Origin: Candidatus Hydrogenedentota bacterium
Lineage (GTDB): Bacteria > Hydrogenedentota > Hydrogenedentia > Hydrogenedentales > JAEUWI01
Assembly (NCBI GenBank): GCA_016791475.1
Contig: JAEUWI010000016.1
Location: 1-64,000 of the forward strand
Length of the DNA: 64,000 nucleotides
Direction of reading: 5' to 3'
In this document: positions 16,953 through 25,596 of the stretch, in pieces
Numbering within the stretch: position 1 is the stretch's first letter
How the letters are laid out: every line of letters starts with the position of its first letter
Notes under the pieces: generated by a model
Database searches by the model: none
Seen by the model: only the letters and a program-made list of their open reading frames with translations
What the model was told of the DNA's origin: nothing
Made by a program: the position numbers and the translations under genes

Positions 16953-17719
16953 TCCCGGTCGAGCAACTTCAACCCGGTGACTGGGTCTGTTCCAGACAAG
17001 GTACACCGTGCCAAGTCACCCGAATCCAAGCTTATCGCAACGCCGGGCAGATGGTCAGGGTGGGTTTCAACCACAACCAGTCCATCCTGCTCACCGGCGC
17101 TCACCTCGTCCTCAGTCAGCGGCGAGTTCGGCGACTTACGCCAGAGGGTGGATGGTCCGGGATACCTCTCACGAACTTTGGTCGCGCTCGGAGAATGCGC
17201 CACGCCATGTCGCCGCCGGAGTTGGCGGTCTGGAATAGACTTCGCAGCAGCCAACTCGGCGTAAAGTTTAGGGCTCAGCACCCGATCGGCAGTTATATCG
17301 CAGATTCTTACTGTCGCGAGGTCGGTTTGGTAGTCGAGATCGATGGTATCCAACATGGAGAGTCTCAAGCCGCCGGGCAATACGACAGAAGGCGCGATGC
17401 CTTTATGGAGAACTACGGGATGACCGTCCTCCGTTTCACGTCACACGAAGTCGGCCATCGCTTGGAGGAAATTATAAGCACCATCGCGCGCGTGGTTGGC
17501 CAACACACGATCAAGGGAGAGTCAGAAAAGCAGTGGCGTTTCGCCGAGGAACTTCGCGTGGGCGATGCAATCTATGGATGCCCCGCTGGGGGCCATCAAA
17601 TCGTCCAGTCAACCGTCTCAGAGGTTCACAATCTCGCGGCGTATGATGTTTGGGTCGAAAACCACGATTCGTTCCTCGTTTCTCAAGTGGCATTGCGCGA
17701 AGGCTACAGCGGCCTGTAG
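16868..17719 (+). CDS. Hint-domain protein with nested DUF559 endonuclease
   Basis: About 283 residues from the ATG at 16868. The frame is open from a GTG at 16661, but that extension is mostly translated palindromic repeat. Residues 30-95 give a Hint/intein-like N-part: PVEQLQPGDWV and the block-B-like LTGAHLV (Thr76, His79). Residues about 97-222 are a DUF559 (Vsr/PD-(D/E)XK-like) nuclease: RARRMRHAMSPPELAVWNRL, VKFRAQHPIGSYIADSYC, VVEIDGIQH and MTVLRF, with the Asp, Glu and His positions kept. Residues 223-283 return to Hint: WRFAEELRVGD and YDVWVENHDSFLV. The usual C-terminal HN is absent, so splicing is unlikely. It lies between two Gfo/Idh genes. Exact start and role are uncertain. Confidence 0.8.
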   Translation: MQTQNKPGSCIKNSEPKVPPACGGVGGVLPVEQLQPGDWVCSRQGTPCQVTRIQAYRNAGQMVRVGFNHNQSILLTGAHLVLSQRRVRRLTPEGGWSGIPLTNFGRARRMRHAMSPPELAVWNRLRSSQLGVKFRAQHPIGSYIADSYCREVGLVVEIDGIQHGESQAAGQYDRRRDAFMENYGMTVLRFTSHEVGHRLEEIISTIARVVGQHTIKGESEKQWRFAEELRVGDAIYGCPAGGHQIVQSTVSEVHNLAAYDVWVENHDSFLVSQVALREGYSGL

Positions 17720-17806
17720 GCCGTATTTGCTCCCCGGCTCACCCATCCACTACGATACCCAGCACACAAATCCACCCTGGATCACCTACATCCGAAAGGG
17801 CCTGTC

Positions 17807-19096
17807 TTGAAAACACGCAACGCCATTACCACTACACGGCGCAACTTCCTCCGCGCATCGACCGCCATCGGCCTCTTCACTATCGTTCCCCGCAAGGCCC
17901 TCGGCGGGCCGGGCGTCACTGCGCCGAGCGAAGAGCTCACCAAGGCCGTCATCGGCGTGGGCGGCATGGGCAAGGGGCACCTGAGCATGCCGGGCTCGCG
18001 CCTGCTCGCGGTGTGCGACGTGGACCGCAACCACCTCGCAAAAGCGATGGAAATCGGCAAACAGGTTACGGGCGACGACGTTGCGGGCTATGGCGACTTC
18101 CGCGAGGTGCTGGAGCGTAGCGACATCGATATTGTGCACATCCCCACGCCGCCTCACTGGCATGCGTTGATTTCCGTGGCCGCCGCCCGCGCAGGCAAGG
18201 ACATCTGGTGCGAGAAGCCCATGGCCCGCACGATCTATGAAAGCCAGCAGGTGGTCAAGGCGGTGCAGGAGCATGGGCGCATCTTTCGCCTGAACACGTG
18301 GTTCCGTTTCCAGGGCACATTCTACGGCATGGACTGCGACGTGAAGGAGATCAAGAAGGTCGTGGAGAATCGCCTCCTCGGCTGGCCGCTGAAGGTCACC
18401 GTGGGCGCAACCACGGGTTTCAACTGGAAAGTGGACCAGTGGAGCGGGCGTACGGATCTGAAGCCGGAGCCGGTGCCGGAGGTGCTTGATTACGACCTGT
18501 GGCTTGGGCCCGCGCCGTGGAAGCCCTACAGTGCGCACCGGACCCATGCGACCTTCCGGGGCTATTGGGATTACGACGGCGGCGGGCTCGGCGACATGGG
18601 CCAGCACTACCTCGATCCCGTTCAGTATCTTCTGGAGAAAGACGATACCGGTCCCGTGGAGATCGAAGTGGATGCGCCCCAGCAGCACGACGACGCCGTG
18701 GGTTCGTGGCGCAGGATTACGTACCGCTACGCCGACGGCTGCGAGATCATTCTCGACGGCGTGGGCGCGGATCAGGGCGCGGCCTATATCGAAGGTCCCG
18801 AAGGCAAACTCTTCCCGAAATTCGAATCGACCATCACCGGCCTGAAAGAGAAAGTGGCCGCACTGCCCGATCCCGCGCCACAGCTTGGCGACTTCTCCGA
18901 GGCGGTCCGCACGCGCCAGAAGTTCGCGCTGAACGAATCCAACGGCCACCGCTCCTGCTCCCTCGTCAATCTCGGCGTCATCGCCGTGCGCCTTGGCCGC
19001 AACCTGAAATACGACCCCGTGGCGGAACGCTTCATCGACGACGAAGGGGCCAACCGCCTCCTGAAGCAGCCCATGCGCGGCCCGTGGCAGATCTAG
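17807..19096 (+). CDS. Gfo/Idh/MocA family oxidoreductase, Tat-exported
   Basis: A 429-residue protein with a Tat signal (TTRRNFLRAST, residues 9-19). The NAD-binding domain shows AVIGVGGMGKGH, LAVCDVD and IPTPPHWHALIS, followed by CEKPMAR near residue 145. NTWFRFQG and the C-terminal YDLWLGPAPWKPY, GGGLGDMGQHYLDP and RPM/QPMRGPW ending match the exported Gfo/Idh group. It differs from the protein at 15380, so the two are paralogues rather than a recent duplication. A HEAT-repeat gene follows 22 bases downstream and is probably co-transcribed. Confidence 0.92.
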   Translation: MKTRNAITTTRRNFLRASTAIGLFTIVPRKALGGPGVTAPSEELTKAVIGVGGMGKGHLSMPGSRLLAVCDVDRNHLAKAMEIGKQVTGDDVAGYGDFREVLERSDIDIVHIPTPPHWHALISVAAARAGKDIWCEKPMARTIYESQQVVKAVQEHGRIFRLNTWFRFQGTFYGMDCDVKEIKKVVENRLLGWPLKVTVGATTGFNWKVDQWSGRTDLKPEPVPEVLDYDLWLGPAPWKPYSAHRTHATFRGYWDYDGGGLGDMGQHYLDPVQYLLEKDDTGPVEIEVDAPQQHDDAVGSWRRITYRYADGCEIILDGVGADQGAAYIEGPEGKLFPKFESTITGLKEKVAALPDPAPQLGDFSEAVRTRQKFALNESNGHRSCSLVNLGVIAVRLGRNLKYDPVAERFIDDEGANRLLKQPMRGPWQI

Positions 19097-19118
19097 GTAA
19101 CCGAAAGGAATTCACCGC

Positions 19119-19874
19119 ATGAAAACGCGATTTCTTATAGCCCTTGCGACGATTCTTGTATCCGCCTTCGCCGCCGAAGCCGCCACGGTAGACGAAATCA
19201 TCGCACAGTTTCCCGCGCAAGACGCCGCCACGGCGAACAGCCTCTTCGAGCAGTTGCTCGCCATGGACGACGATGCGATTGAGGGCCTCTGCACACGACT
19301 CGTGCCCCTGGGCGCGGGCGACGACAACGCCGTGCGCTATGCGCTCACGGGCCTTGCACGCTATGTGAGCGGACCAGGTGTCGAAGCCGGTCGCGAAGTC
19401 GTTGAGGAGGCTCTCCTTGAGGGGCTTGAAGCGAATACCGATGCCGAATGCCGCGCTTTCCTGCTGCGTCAGTTGCAGCAGTGCGGCACGGACGAGTCGG
19501 TGAAATCCGTAGCGCGATTGCTCAAGGATGAGGCCAACGCCTCCCACGCAATCCTGGTGCTGGACACGCTCGGGACGGAGAAGGCCAACCGCGCACTTAC
19601 GAAGGGTCTACGTACGAAGTCTAGTGTGACGCAACTCCAGATTCTTTCCGCACTGGCCAATAATGGCGAGAATCCAAAGGCCGCCAAGGCGGCGCGCAAG
19701 CGGCTGGCGGCCAATCCCGCTGCGGATGAACAGGTGCATCTACTTTCGATCCTGGTGCGCCTCGAAGGCAAGGGAGCCGAAGAAGATGTAGCGAGAGCCC
19801 TGAAGTCCGACCAGCCTCGGGTGGCTCAGGCCGCGGCTGGATTCGCAAAGGAAATTGGAATCGCGGCGGAGTAG
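19119..19874 (+). CDS. secreted HEAT-repeat protein
   Basis: A 251-residue protein with a signal peptide (residues 1-21, ending AEA) and alpha-helical HEAT/Armadillo-like repeats throughout, for example LCTRLVPLGAGDDNAVRYAL, VKSVARLLKDEANASHAI, LQILSALANNGENPKAA and EEDVARALKSDQPRVAQAA. Such repeats mediate protein contacts. The gene directly follows the Tat-exported Gfo/Idh gene and may act with it in the periplasm. It ends right after the last repeat with no further domain. Confidence 0.82.
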   Translation: MKTRFLIALATILVSAFAAEAATVDEIIAQFPAQDAATANSLFEQLLAMDDDAIEGLCTRLVPLGAGDDNAVRYALTGLARYVSGPGVEAGREVVEEALLEGLEANTDAECRAFLLRQLQQCGTDESVKSVARLLKDEANASHAILVLDTLGTEKANRALTKGLRTKSSVTQLQILSALANNGENPKAAKAARKRLAANPAADEQVHLLSILVRLEGKGAEEDVARALKSDQPRVAQAAAGFAKEIGIAAE

Positions 19875-19963
19875 AGCCGGAGTACGAAGCTGTTAGCTTC
19901 CTCAGGCGTCCCTGATACTGTTCAAAGGCCCTACCCCGGAACGAGCGAAAGGAGAGAGCGCAA

Positions 19964-20269
19964 ATGAGCACAATTCAAGTTGTATTGCCTCAAGAAGCTC
20001 TTAAGCTGTTCTGTGCCCGATGGTGTGTCAAAGAGCTGTCGCTCTTCGGTTCTGTGCTGCGCGATGACTTCCGCCCCGACAGTGATTTGGACGTTCTGGT
20101 AAGTTTTGAGGAAGAAGCGCACATTGGCTTGTGGGACATGGCCCAAATGGTGATCGAGCTGGAGTCCATGTTTGGGCGGAAGGTCGATTTAGTCGAAAAG
20201 GAGGCGCTCTCCAATCCGTATCGGAAGAAGGCGATTTTAGACCACCGCGAGATCGTGTATGCCGCTTGA
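19964..20269 (+). CDS. mntA: MNT-family nucleotidyltransferase antitoxin
   Basis: A 101-residue minimal nucleotidyltransferase. FGSVLRDDFRPDSDLDVLV fits GSX10DXD, with Gly29-Ser30 and Asp41/Asp43. In the characterised MntA-HepT systems the MNT protein neutralises the HEPN toxin by adding AMP to a tyrosine. The gene overlaps the HEPN gene by 11 bases, the usual order for this module. It has GAAAGGAGAG just upstream. Confidence 0.92.
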   Translation: MSTIQVVLPQEALKLFCARWCVKELSLFGSVLRDDFRPDSDLDVLVSFEEEAHIGLWDMAQMVIELESMFGRKVDLVEKEALSNPYRKKAILDHREIVYAA

Positions 20270-20624
20270 AAACCGCGACGAGTCGTACCTTTGGGATATG
20301 CTCAAGTATGCCCGCCGTGTTGTAATCCTGGTTGGTCGGACGCACTTTGAAGCCTATAAAAGCGATTGGGCGCTGCAGATGTCCATGGAACGCGCCATGG
20401 AGGTGATAGGTGAAGCGGCCCGACGAATTACTCCGGGATTTCGATCAGCCCATGCCGAGATACCCTGGGCACAGATTGTTGGCCAGCGCAATATCCTGGC
20501 CCATGAGTACGGTGAGATTCGATGCGAAAGAATTTGGGAAACGGCTACGGTTCATGTGCCGGAGCTAATCCTCTCTCTGGAGATATTGCTACCCGACGCG
20601 GCCACCCAGTTCGGGGAAGAGTGA
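20259..20624 (+). CDS. hepT: HEPN-domain toxin (HepT/DUF86)
   Basis: A 121-residue all-helical HEPN RNase-type protein. The catalytic RX4HXY motif is intact: Arg77, His82 and Tyr84 in RNILAHEYG. Tyr84 is the residue AMPylated in characterised HepT toxins. Overlap with the upstream MNT gene implies translational coupling. The pair functions as a toxin-antitoxin system, possibly in phage defence; targets are unknown here. A sulfatase gene follows 35 bases downstream on the same strand. Confidence 0.92.
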   Translation: MPLENRDESYLWDMLKYARRVVILVGRTHFEAYKSDWALQMSMERAMEVIGEAARRITPGFRSAHAEIPWAQIVGQRNILAHEYGEIRCERIWETATVHVPELILSLEILLPDAATQFGEE

Positions 20625-20659
20625 TTGCCTCGGCGACAAGCTCAGGAAAGGCGCCTGGC

Positions 20660-22093
20660 ATGAAAAACTCCGTCATTAATGTTGTGGTTCTCGCGGCAAT
20701 TGCTTTGATCGCTATCAACGCAGTTCCCGCCGCCCCTCCCAACATCGTCATCATCCTCACCGACGATCTCGGCTATGGCGACCCCGGCTGCTACAACCCG
20801 GAGTCGAAAATCCCCACGCCCAACATTGATCGCCTCGCGGCGGAGGGCATGCGTTTTACCGATGCCCATGCGCCGGGTCCGTTGTGCCACATGTCGCGCT
20901 ACGGCCTGCTGACGGGCCAATATCCTTTCCGTGTGCGCGTGGAGAACTGGCGGGAGCGGCCCCTCATCGCCGATGGGCAGATGACCATCGCGTCGCTGCT
21001 CAAGCAGCAGGGTTACCAGACGGCCATGGTGGGTAAATGGCACTGCGGTTTTAAAGAAGAGGGCTACGACAAGCCCCTGCCGGGCGGGCCGGTGAATCGC
21101 GGCTTTGACACCTTCTTCGGCATCCGCGCGTCGACCGATATCGAGCCCTATTTCTACATTCGCGGTGATCGTGCCGTGGAGCCGCCGACACACCACATCG
21201 CGGCGAACAACAGCGAGGGCTGGTCGCCCGTGCAGGGCGCATTCTGGCGGGAGGGCGGCATTGCGCCGAATCTGAAGCTGCCGGAGGTCCTGCCCCGATT
21301 TACCGACGAAGCCATCGAGGTCATCAAGACGCGCGACACCACCAGGCCCCTCTTTCTCTATCTGGCCTATCCCGCGCCCCACACACCCTGGCTGCCCTCG
21401 GAGGAATGGGTGGGCAAAAGCGGCGCGAGTATGTACGGCGACTTTCTCATGATGACCGACGCCATGATCGGACGCGTGCTTCAGGCACTGGACGACGCGG
21501 ACATGCGGGACAATACGCTCGTGATTTTCTCTTCCGACAACGGCCCCATGTGGCTGGAGGAGGACGTGGCGCGTTTCGGCCACGATGCCTCCGGCGGCCT
21601 GCGCGGTATGAAAGGCGACGGATGGGAGGGGGGCCACCGCGTGCCCTTTATCGTGCGGTGGCCGGGACGTGTTCAGCCCGCCAGCACGAGCGGACAGATG
21701 ATCAGCTTTGTCGATCTTATGGCGACCTTCGCCGCGCTTATCGATGTCGACCTGCCCGAAGGCGCGGGGCCCGATAGCTTCAATTTTCTGCCGGCGCTCC
21801 TTGGCGAACAGCCCACCAGCAACCCCGTTCGCGAGCATCTCGCGGTCATGTCGGGCCAGGGCATGATGACCCTGCGCGAGGGGCCTTGGAAATTCATGAT
21901 GCGCCTGGGCTCCGGCGGCTTCACGAAACCGGCGATTATCGAGTCAGGCCCCGGTGATCCCGCCGGACAGCTCTATAACCTCGCGGAAGATCCCGCCGAA
22001 TCCCGCAACCGCTATCTGGAGGAGCCCGATCGGGTCAAAGCCATGAGAGCGACCTTGCGAACGATTCGCGACGCCACACAAACGCGACCCTGA
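20660..22093 (+). CDS. exported sulfatase with atypical CxMSR active site
   Basis: About 477 residues from the ATG at 20660 (AGGAAAGG upstream), with a signal peptide ending near VPAA. The metal site PNIVIILTDDLGYGD and later GKWHCG, HTPW and SSDNGP are typical sulfatase blocks. The modification motif reads CHMSRYGLLTG, with Cys76 and Arg80. Position 3 is Met where the formylglycine consensus has Pro or Ala. All other family residues look intact. No maturase gene is in the window. The substrate may be a sulfated polysaccharide. Confidence 0.9.
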   Translation: MKNSVINVVVLAAIALIAINAVPAAPPNIVIILTDDLGYGDPGCYNPESKIPTPNIDRLAAEGMRFTDAHAPGPLCHMSRYGLLTGQYPFRVRVENWRERPLIADGQMTIASLLKQQGYQTAMVGKWHCGFKEEGYDKPLPGGPVNRGFDTFFGIRASTDIEPYFYIRGDRAVEPPTHHIAANNSEGWSPVQGAFWREGGIAPNLKLPEVLPRFTDEAIEVIKTRDTTRPLFLYLAYPAPHTPWLPSEEWVGKSGASMYGDFLMMTDAMIGRVLQALDDADMRDNTLVIFSSDNGPMWLEEDVARFGHDASGGLRGMKGDGWEGGHRVPFIVRWPGRVQPASTSGQMISFVDLMATFAALIDVDLPEGAGPDSFNFLPALLGEQPTSNPVREHLAVMSGQGMMTLREGPWKFMMRLGSGGFTKPAIIESGPGDPAGQLYNLAEDPAESRNRYLEEPDRVKAMRATLRTIRDATQTRP

Positions 22094-22239
22094 ATCGTAC
22101 AAGACCGATTCGGGCGTGTTCGCTATCATGCATACGTTGTTCGGCATGGTGCCCGTCGCAAATCACCCGCGAACGATGCGACCTTGTTGTCTAAAACGCA
22201 CATTCGTACAATATCCGGGATCTTTGAAGACCAGCCGAC

Positions 22240-22386
22240 GTGGGTTAGGCGTCCCGCCTGACCAACACGACCTGACTCAAGAATGGATGCCGGTGATTTC
22301 CGCGACGGAACGCAGGATTTGATTCGACCACACGCGTGCGTGGAGTCTACCCGGAGCGCTTTGGTCAGGCGGGACGCCTAACCCAC
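22240..22386. repeat. perfect 26-bp inverted repeat (REPIN-like)
   Basis: Arms 22240-22265 and 22361-22386 are exact reverse complements over 26 bases and separated by 95 bases. Each arm is itself a hairpin (AGGCG-TCC-CGCCT core flanked by GGTT/GACC). Two inverted small palindromes around a short spacer is the REPIN layout. It lies in the 441-base gap 22094-22534, which otherwise shows no gene. Confidence 0.9.
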
Positions 22387-22534
22387 ATTGGCGACCGACC
22401 TCCGGTCGAGTGCGTTCGTAGAAAATAGCCAAAACATACTCGGACAATCTCTACCCGTGAAATTGCTATTCTATTCTAAATTATCAGGTTCGTATACGAC
22501 CCAGTGACCATTGATATCTCCCGAAAGGCTTCTC

Positions 22535-24784
22535 ATGTCCGTTCAACTCATTGCGTTCATCGCCCTGCTGGGCGTGAATCTTCCGACCGGCTCCGCGCCC
22601 GAGCCCCTGACCACGCCCCACTTCCCCGATGCGCTTCATGCCTTCGTCTGGCGCAACTGGGATCTCGTGCCCATGGAGCGCATGGCGGATGCCGTGGACG
22701 CCACGCCCGCGCAGTTGACTGAAATTGGCCACAGCATGGGACTCACCGGTCCGCCCGCCATCGGCAAAGAGCAGGAGGCCCGCTCCTACATCACCGTGAT
22801 TCGCCGCAACTGGCATTTGCTGCCCTATGACCAGATGCTGACTTTACTGAATTGGGACGCGGAGAAGCTGGACTTCGTGCTGCGCGAGGACGACTTCCTC
22901 TTCATCAAGTTCGGCAGCTTGAAGCCGAATTCCAAGCCCATCACCTATGCGCCGCCGACGGATGAGGCGAAGGCCCAGGCGGCCCAGATAGCCAAGTGGG
23001 TTAAGCAGGACTTTCCCGACGGTCTTGCGACGCAAGAGCCCCTTTTTCAGTTTGTGAAAACGCTCAGCGCTCCCTTCGAGAATACGAAAGCGGTACCCAA
23101 GGAGCAACACTTCAACCCCCGCTTCTGCGCGCCCTATTTCGGCCTTTACGGCGATCCGCTGGAGCACAGCGACATTGACCCCTTTCCGCCGGCGTATCTG
23201 GAGCGCGTGAAGGCTTCCGGCGTCAGCGGCATCTGGATTCCCGCGCTGCTGTATCAACTCGCGCCCTTCCCCTGGGAACCCGAGAAGAGCGAAGGCTATG
23301 AAAAGCGCCTCGAATACCTGAACGCGCTGGTCAACCGCGTCAAGGCCTCCGGCGTCGACATTTATCTCTATCTCAACGAGCCGCGCGGCCTGCCCCACGC
23401 CTTTTTTGAGAAGCATCCCGAGCTCAAAGGCGTATCGAGCGGCGAGATCACTTCATTCTGCACCTCCCTGCCCGAAGTGCAGACCTGGCTGCGCGATTCC
23501 GTGGCCACGGTGAGCAAGGCGGTGCCGAATCTCGGCGGTTTCTTCACCATCTCCGCCTCGGAAAATCTCACGAGCTGCTGGTCCCACGGCAAGGGCGCAG
23601 ACTGTCCCCGCTGTAAAGACCGCACCCCGGCCGAGGTCATCGCCGAGGTCAACACCCTTATCTGGGAGGGCATCGAAGCCGGCGGTGGCGGAAAAGAGTT
23701 CTTCGTCTGGGACTGGGGCTGGAACAACGCCTGGGCCCCCGATCTCATCGCACGCCTGCCCAAAGAAGTGGCCCTCATGAGCGTGAGCGAGTGGGACCTG
23801 CCCATCGTGCGCGGCGGCATCGAGTCCAGCGTGGGCGAATACTCCCTGTCCTCCGTCGGCCCCGGCCCCCGCGCCACGGCCCACTGGAAGGTGGCCCGGG
23901 ATCGCGGTATGAAGACCATGGCCAAGATCCAGGCCAACATCACGTGGGAAATTTCTTCGGTGCCCTACGTACCTGCGGTGGCGAATGCCGCAGAACATGC
24001 GCGGCGGCTCCGCGAAGCGGGCGTGGAGGGCATCATGCTCGGCTGGACCCTCGGTGGCCATCCCTCTCCGAATCTGGAGGTTTTTTCCGCCATGGGGTCG
24101 GACACCACCATCACGCCGGAAGCTGCGATGAAGCAGGTGGCCGTGGATCGCTTCGGCGAAGCCCTCGCCCCGGCCGTGGTGAAGTTCTGGCAGTCCGTGA
24201 GCACGGCCTATTCCGAGTATCCCTACCACATCGGCACCATGTATAGCGGCCCGCAGCAGGTGGGCCCGTCCAATCTCCTCTGGGGCACGCCCACGGGCTA
24301 TGGCGCCACCATGGTTTGTTTCCCCTACGATAACCTGGACGCCTGGCGCGTGCAGTTTCCCCGCGACATATTCATCAAGCAATTCACAATCATGGCGGAG
24401 GGTTTCAACGGGGCGGCCGACGCGCTCGCCGCCGAAGACGCGTCCGGACTCGACGCCACGCAAAAAGCCAATCTGGCGCAGGAACTGCGCATCACCCGCG
24501 CCTGCGCCCTCCACTTCCAGAGCGTGGCAGATCAGGCGGCCTTCATCGTCGCACGGGACGCCCTGGCCAAAGCCGAGGGTGATGCGAAGGCGCCCATCAA
24601 GGCTGAACTGGAGCGCTTGCTGAAGGCCGAAATCGAAACAGCGAAAAAGATGCATGCCCTGCAATCTGTCGACTCGCGCCTGGGCTTCGAGGCGAGCAAT
24701 CATTATTTCTACATCCCTGCGGACCTGGTGGAGAAGGTGATCAACTGCGAGTATCTGCTAAGCGAATGGTTGCCGAAGCAGTAG
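22535..24784 (+). CDS. large secreted TIM-barrel glycosidase-like protein
   Basis: About 749 residues from the ATG at 22535, with a signal peptide (residues 1-20). Residues 25-130 contain two copies of a helical motif: FVWRNWDLVP...QLTEIGHSMGL and VIRRNWHLLP...KLDFVLREDDF. A TIM-barrel-like domain follows (about 190-500) with PAYLERVKASGVSGIWIPAL, VDIYLYLNEPRGLP, FFTISASE, FFVWDWGWNNAW and EGIMLGWTLGG, patterns seen in GH20/GH123-like enzymes. A helical C-terminal region ends the protein. No single GH family can be named with confidence. A role in glycan hydrolysis is likely. Confidence 0.75.
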   Translation: MSVQLIAFIALLGVNLPTGSAPEPLTTPHFPDALHAFVWRNWDLVPMERMADAVDATPAQLTEIGHSMGLTGPPAIGKEQEARSYITVIRRNWHLLPYDQMLTLLNWDAEKLDFVLREDDFLFIKFGSLKPNSKPITYAPPTDEAKAQAAQIAKWVKQDFPDGLATQEPLFQFVKTLSAPFENTKAVPKEQHFNPRFCAPYFGLYGDPLEHSDIDPFPPAYLERVKASGVSGIWIPALLYQLAPFPWEPEKSEGYEKRLEYLNALVNRVKASGVDIYLYLNEPRGLPHAFFEKHPELKGVSSGEITSFCTSLPEVQTWLRDSVATVSKAVPNLGGFFTISASENLTSCWSHGKGADCPRCKDRTPAEVIAEVNTLIWEGIEAGGGGKEFFVWDWGWNNAWAPDLIARLPKEVALMSVSEWDLPIVRGGIESSVGEYSLSSVGPGPRATAHWKVARDRGMKTMAKIQANITWEISSVPYVPAVANAAEHARRLREAGVEGIMLGWTLGGHPSPNLEVFSAMGSDTTITPEAAMKQVAVDRFGEALAPAVVKFWQSVSTAYSEYPYHIGTMYSGPQQVGPSNLLWGTPTGYGATMVCFPYDNLDAWRVQFPRDIFIKQFTIMAEGFNGAADALAAEDASGLDATQKANLAQELRITRACALHFQSVADQAAFIVARDALAKAEGDAKAPIKAELERLLKAEIETAKKMHALQSVDSRLGFEASNHYFYIPADLVEKVINCEYLLSEWLPKQ

Positions 24785-24827
24785 GCGGAATCCGAGCGCG
24801 ATTCGCCTTTGGCTGATTGAAGAGAGT

Positions 24828-24880
24828 CAGACCGATCAGACAGATCTGGTCGGTCTGATTCGTCCGATTAGTCTGATACT
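24828..24880. repeat. 9-bp-period repeat with internal hairpin
   Basis: CAGACCGAT, CAGACAGAT, CTGGTCGGT, CTGATTCGT, CCGATTAGT and CTGATACTC are consecutive 9-mers with a shared pattern. The first four also fold as CAGACCGA pairing with TCGGTCTG around CAGATCTG. It lies just upstream of the VOC gene start and could act in its leader; no run of T follows. Confidence 0.65.
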
Positions 24881-24903
24881 CATGACAAATACTGAGGGAA
24901 AAC

Positions 24904-25299
24904 ATGCCCCGCTTAGACCACGTCGCCGTACAAGTTGCCGACATCGATCGCGCGATAGCCTTTTACACCGAAGTACTCGAATTGCCCCTCATGTTCAAGC
25001 AGGAAGATCGAGAGCACGGTGAGGTATTCGCCTTTCTCGAACTGGAAGGGGGCAATCTGGAGTTGCTGTCTCGCATTGACGGCGAGGGTTGCCCGATTCC
25101 TTTTGAACGTTCAGTGATTCAGAAGCCCTATTGTCCCCACGTGGCCCTGGCTGTTGAGGACCTCGACGCGGCCGTCACGAGGCTTCAGGAGAGCGGTATT
25201 GCGCTAATCGACGGCCCCCTGATTATCCCCGGCAAGGTGCGGTGGCTTTACTTTGCCGACCCCGACAACAACGTTATCGAGTACGTCCAGTGGTTGTAG
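24904..25299 (+). CDS. VOC-family (glyoxalase/bleomycin-resistance-like) protein
   Basis: A 131-residue single vicinal-oxygen-chelate protein with two beta-alpha-beta-beta-beta halves. LDHVAVQVADIDRAIAFY starts the first and HVALAVEDLDAAVTRL the second. Metal-type ligand positions are His6, a Glu in NLELLS, the His in CPHVALA and the final Glu in VIEYVQWL. The reaction could be glyoxalase I, epimerase or dioxygenase type; sequence alone does not tell. The start follows GAGGGA. Confidence 0.9.
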   Translation: MPRLDHVAVQVADIDRAIAFYTEVLELPLMFKQEDREHGEVFAFLELEGGNLELLSRIDGEGCPIPFERSVIQKPYCPHVALAVEDLDAAVTRLQESGIALIDGPLIIPGKVRWLYFADPDNNVIEYVQWL

Positions 25300-25380
25300 G
25301 GACAGCGTCGCCTCGTGTCAAAAGTCCGCGAAGTTCTCCCTGAGCCAGCCGGCGAGCCAAGAACGAGGGAGGGTGATCGT

Positions 25381-25515
25381 GACCGGCGGGGCTGTCCTGT
25401 AGTCAGGGAAGGCACCTCGAATGCATGAAGAAATCTCAATCCGCAATCACGTCCGCGAAGTTTTTTTTGATTGTAACGGGTGGCGACGTCAGACGACAGG
25501 ACAGCCGCGCCGGTC
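25381..25515. repeat. inverted 24-bp repeat pair
   Basis: Arms 25381-25404 and 25492-25515 are reverse complements with two mismatches; the core is GGCTGTCCTGT. About 87 bases separate them. A short direct repeat GTCCGCGAAGTT occurs at 25324 and 25451. This explains most of the 297-base gap 25300-25596, where no gene is seen. Confidence 0.8.
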
Positions 25516-25596
25516 TGGGCGATTCTCGCTATCCGCCATGCGCATTTACCACGCAAGGTGCACGACGCCACTCGCAGTCACGTGGCGCCGCTGTCC

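Noticed and set aside
16868-17719. Protein-splicing intein in an essential gene
   Set aside because: No extein is recognisable on either side and the C-terminal HN plus Cys/Ser/Thr junction is missing.
19893-19920. Terminator after the HEAT gene from GAAGCTGTTAGCTTC and TCAGGCGTCCCTGA hairpins
   Set aside because: Stems are short (5-6 bp) and no T-run follows.
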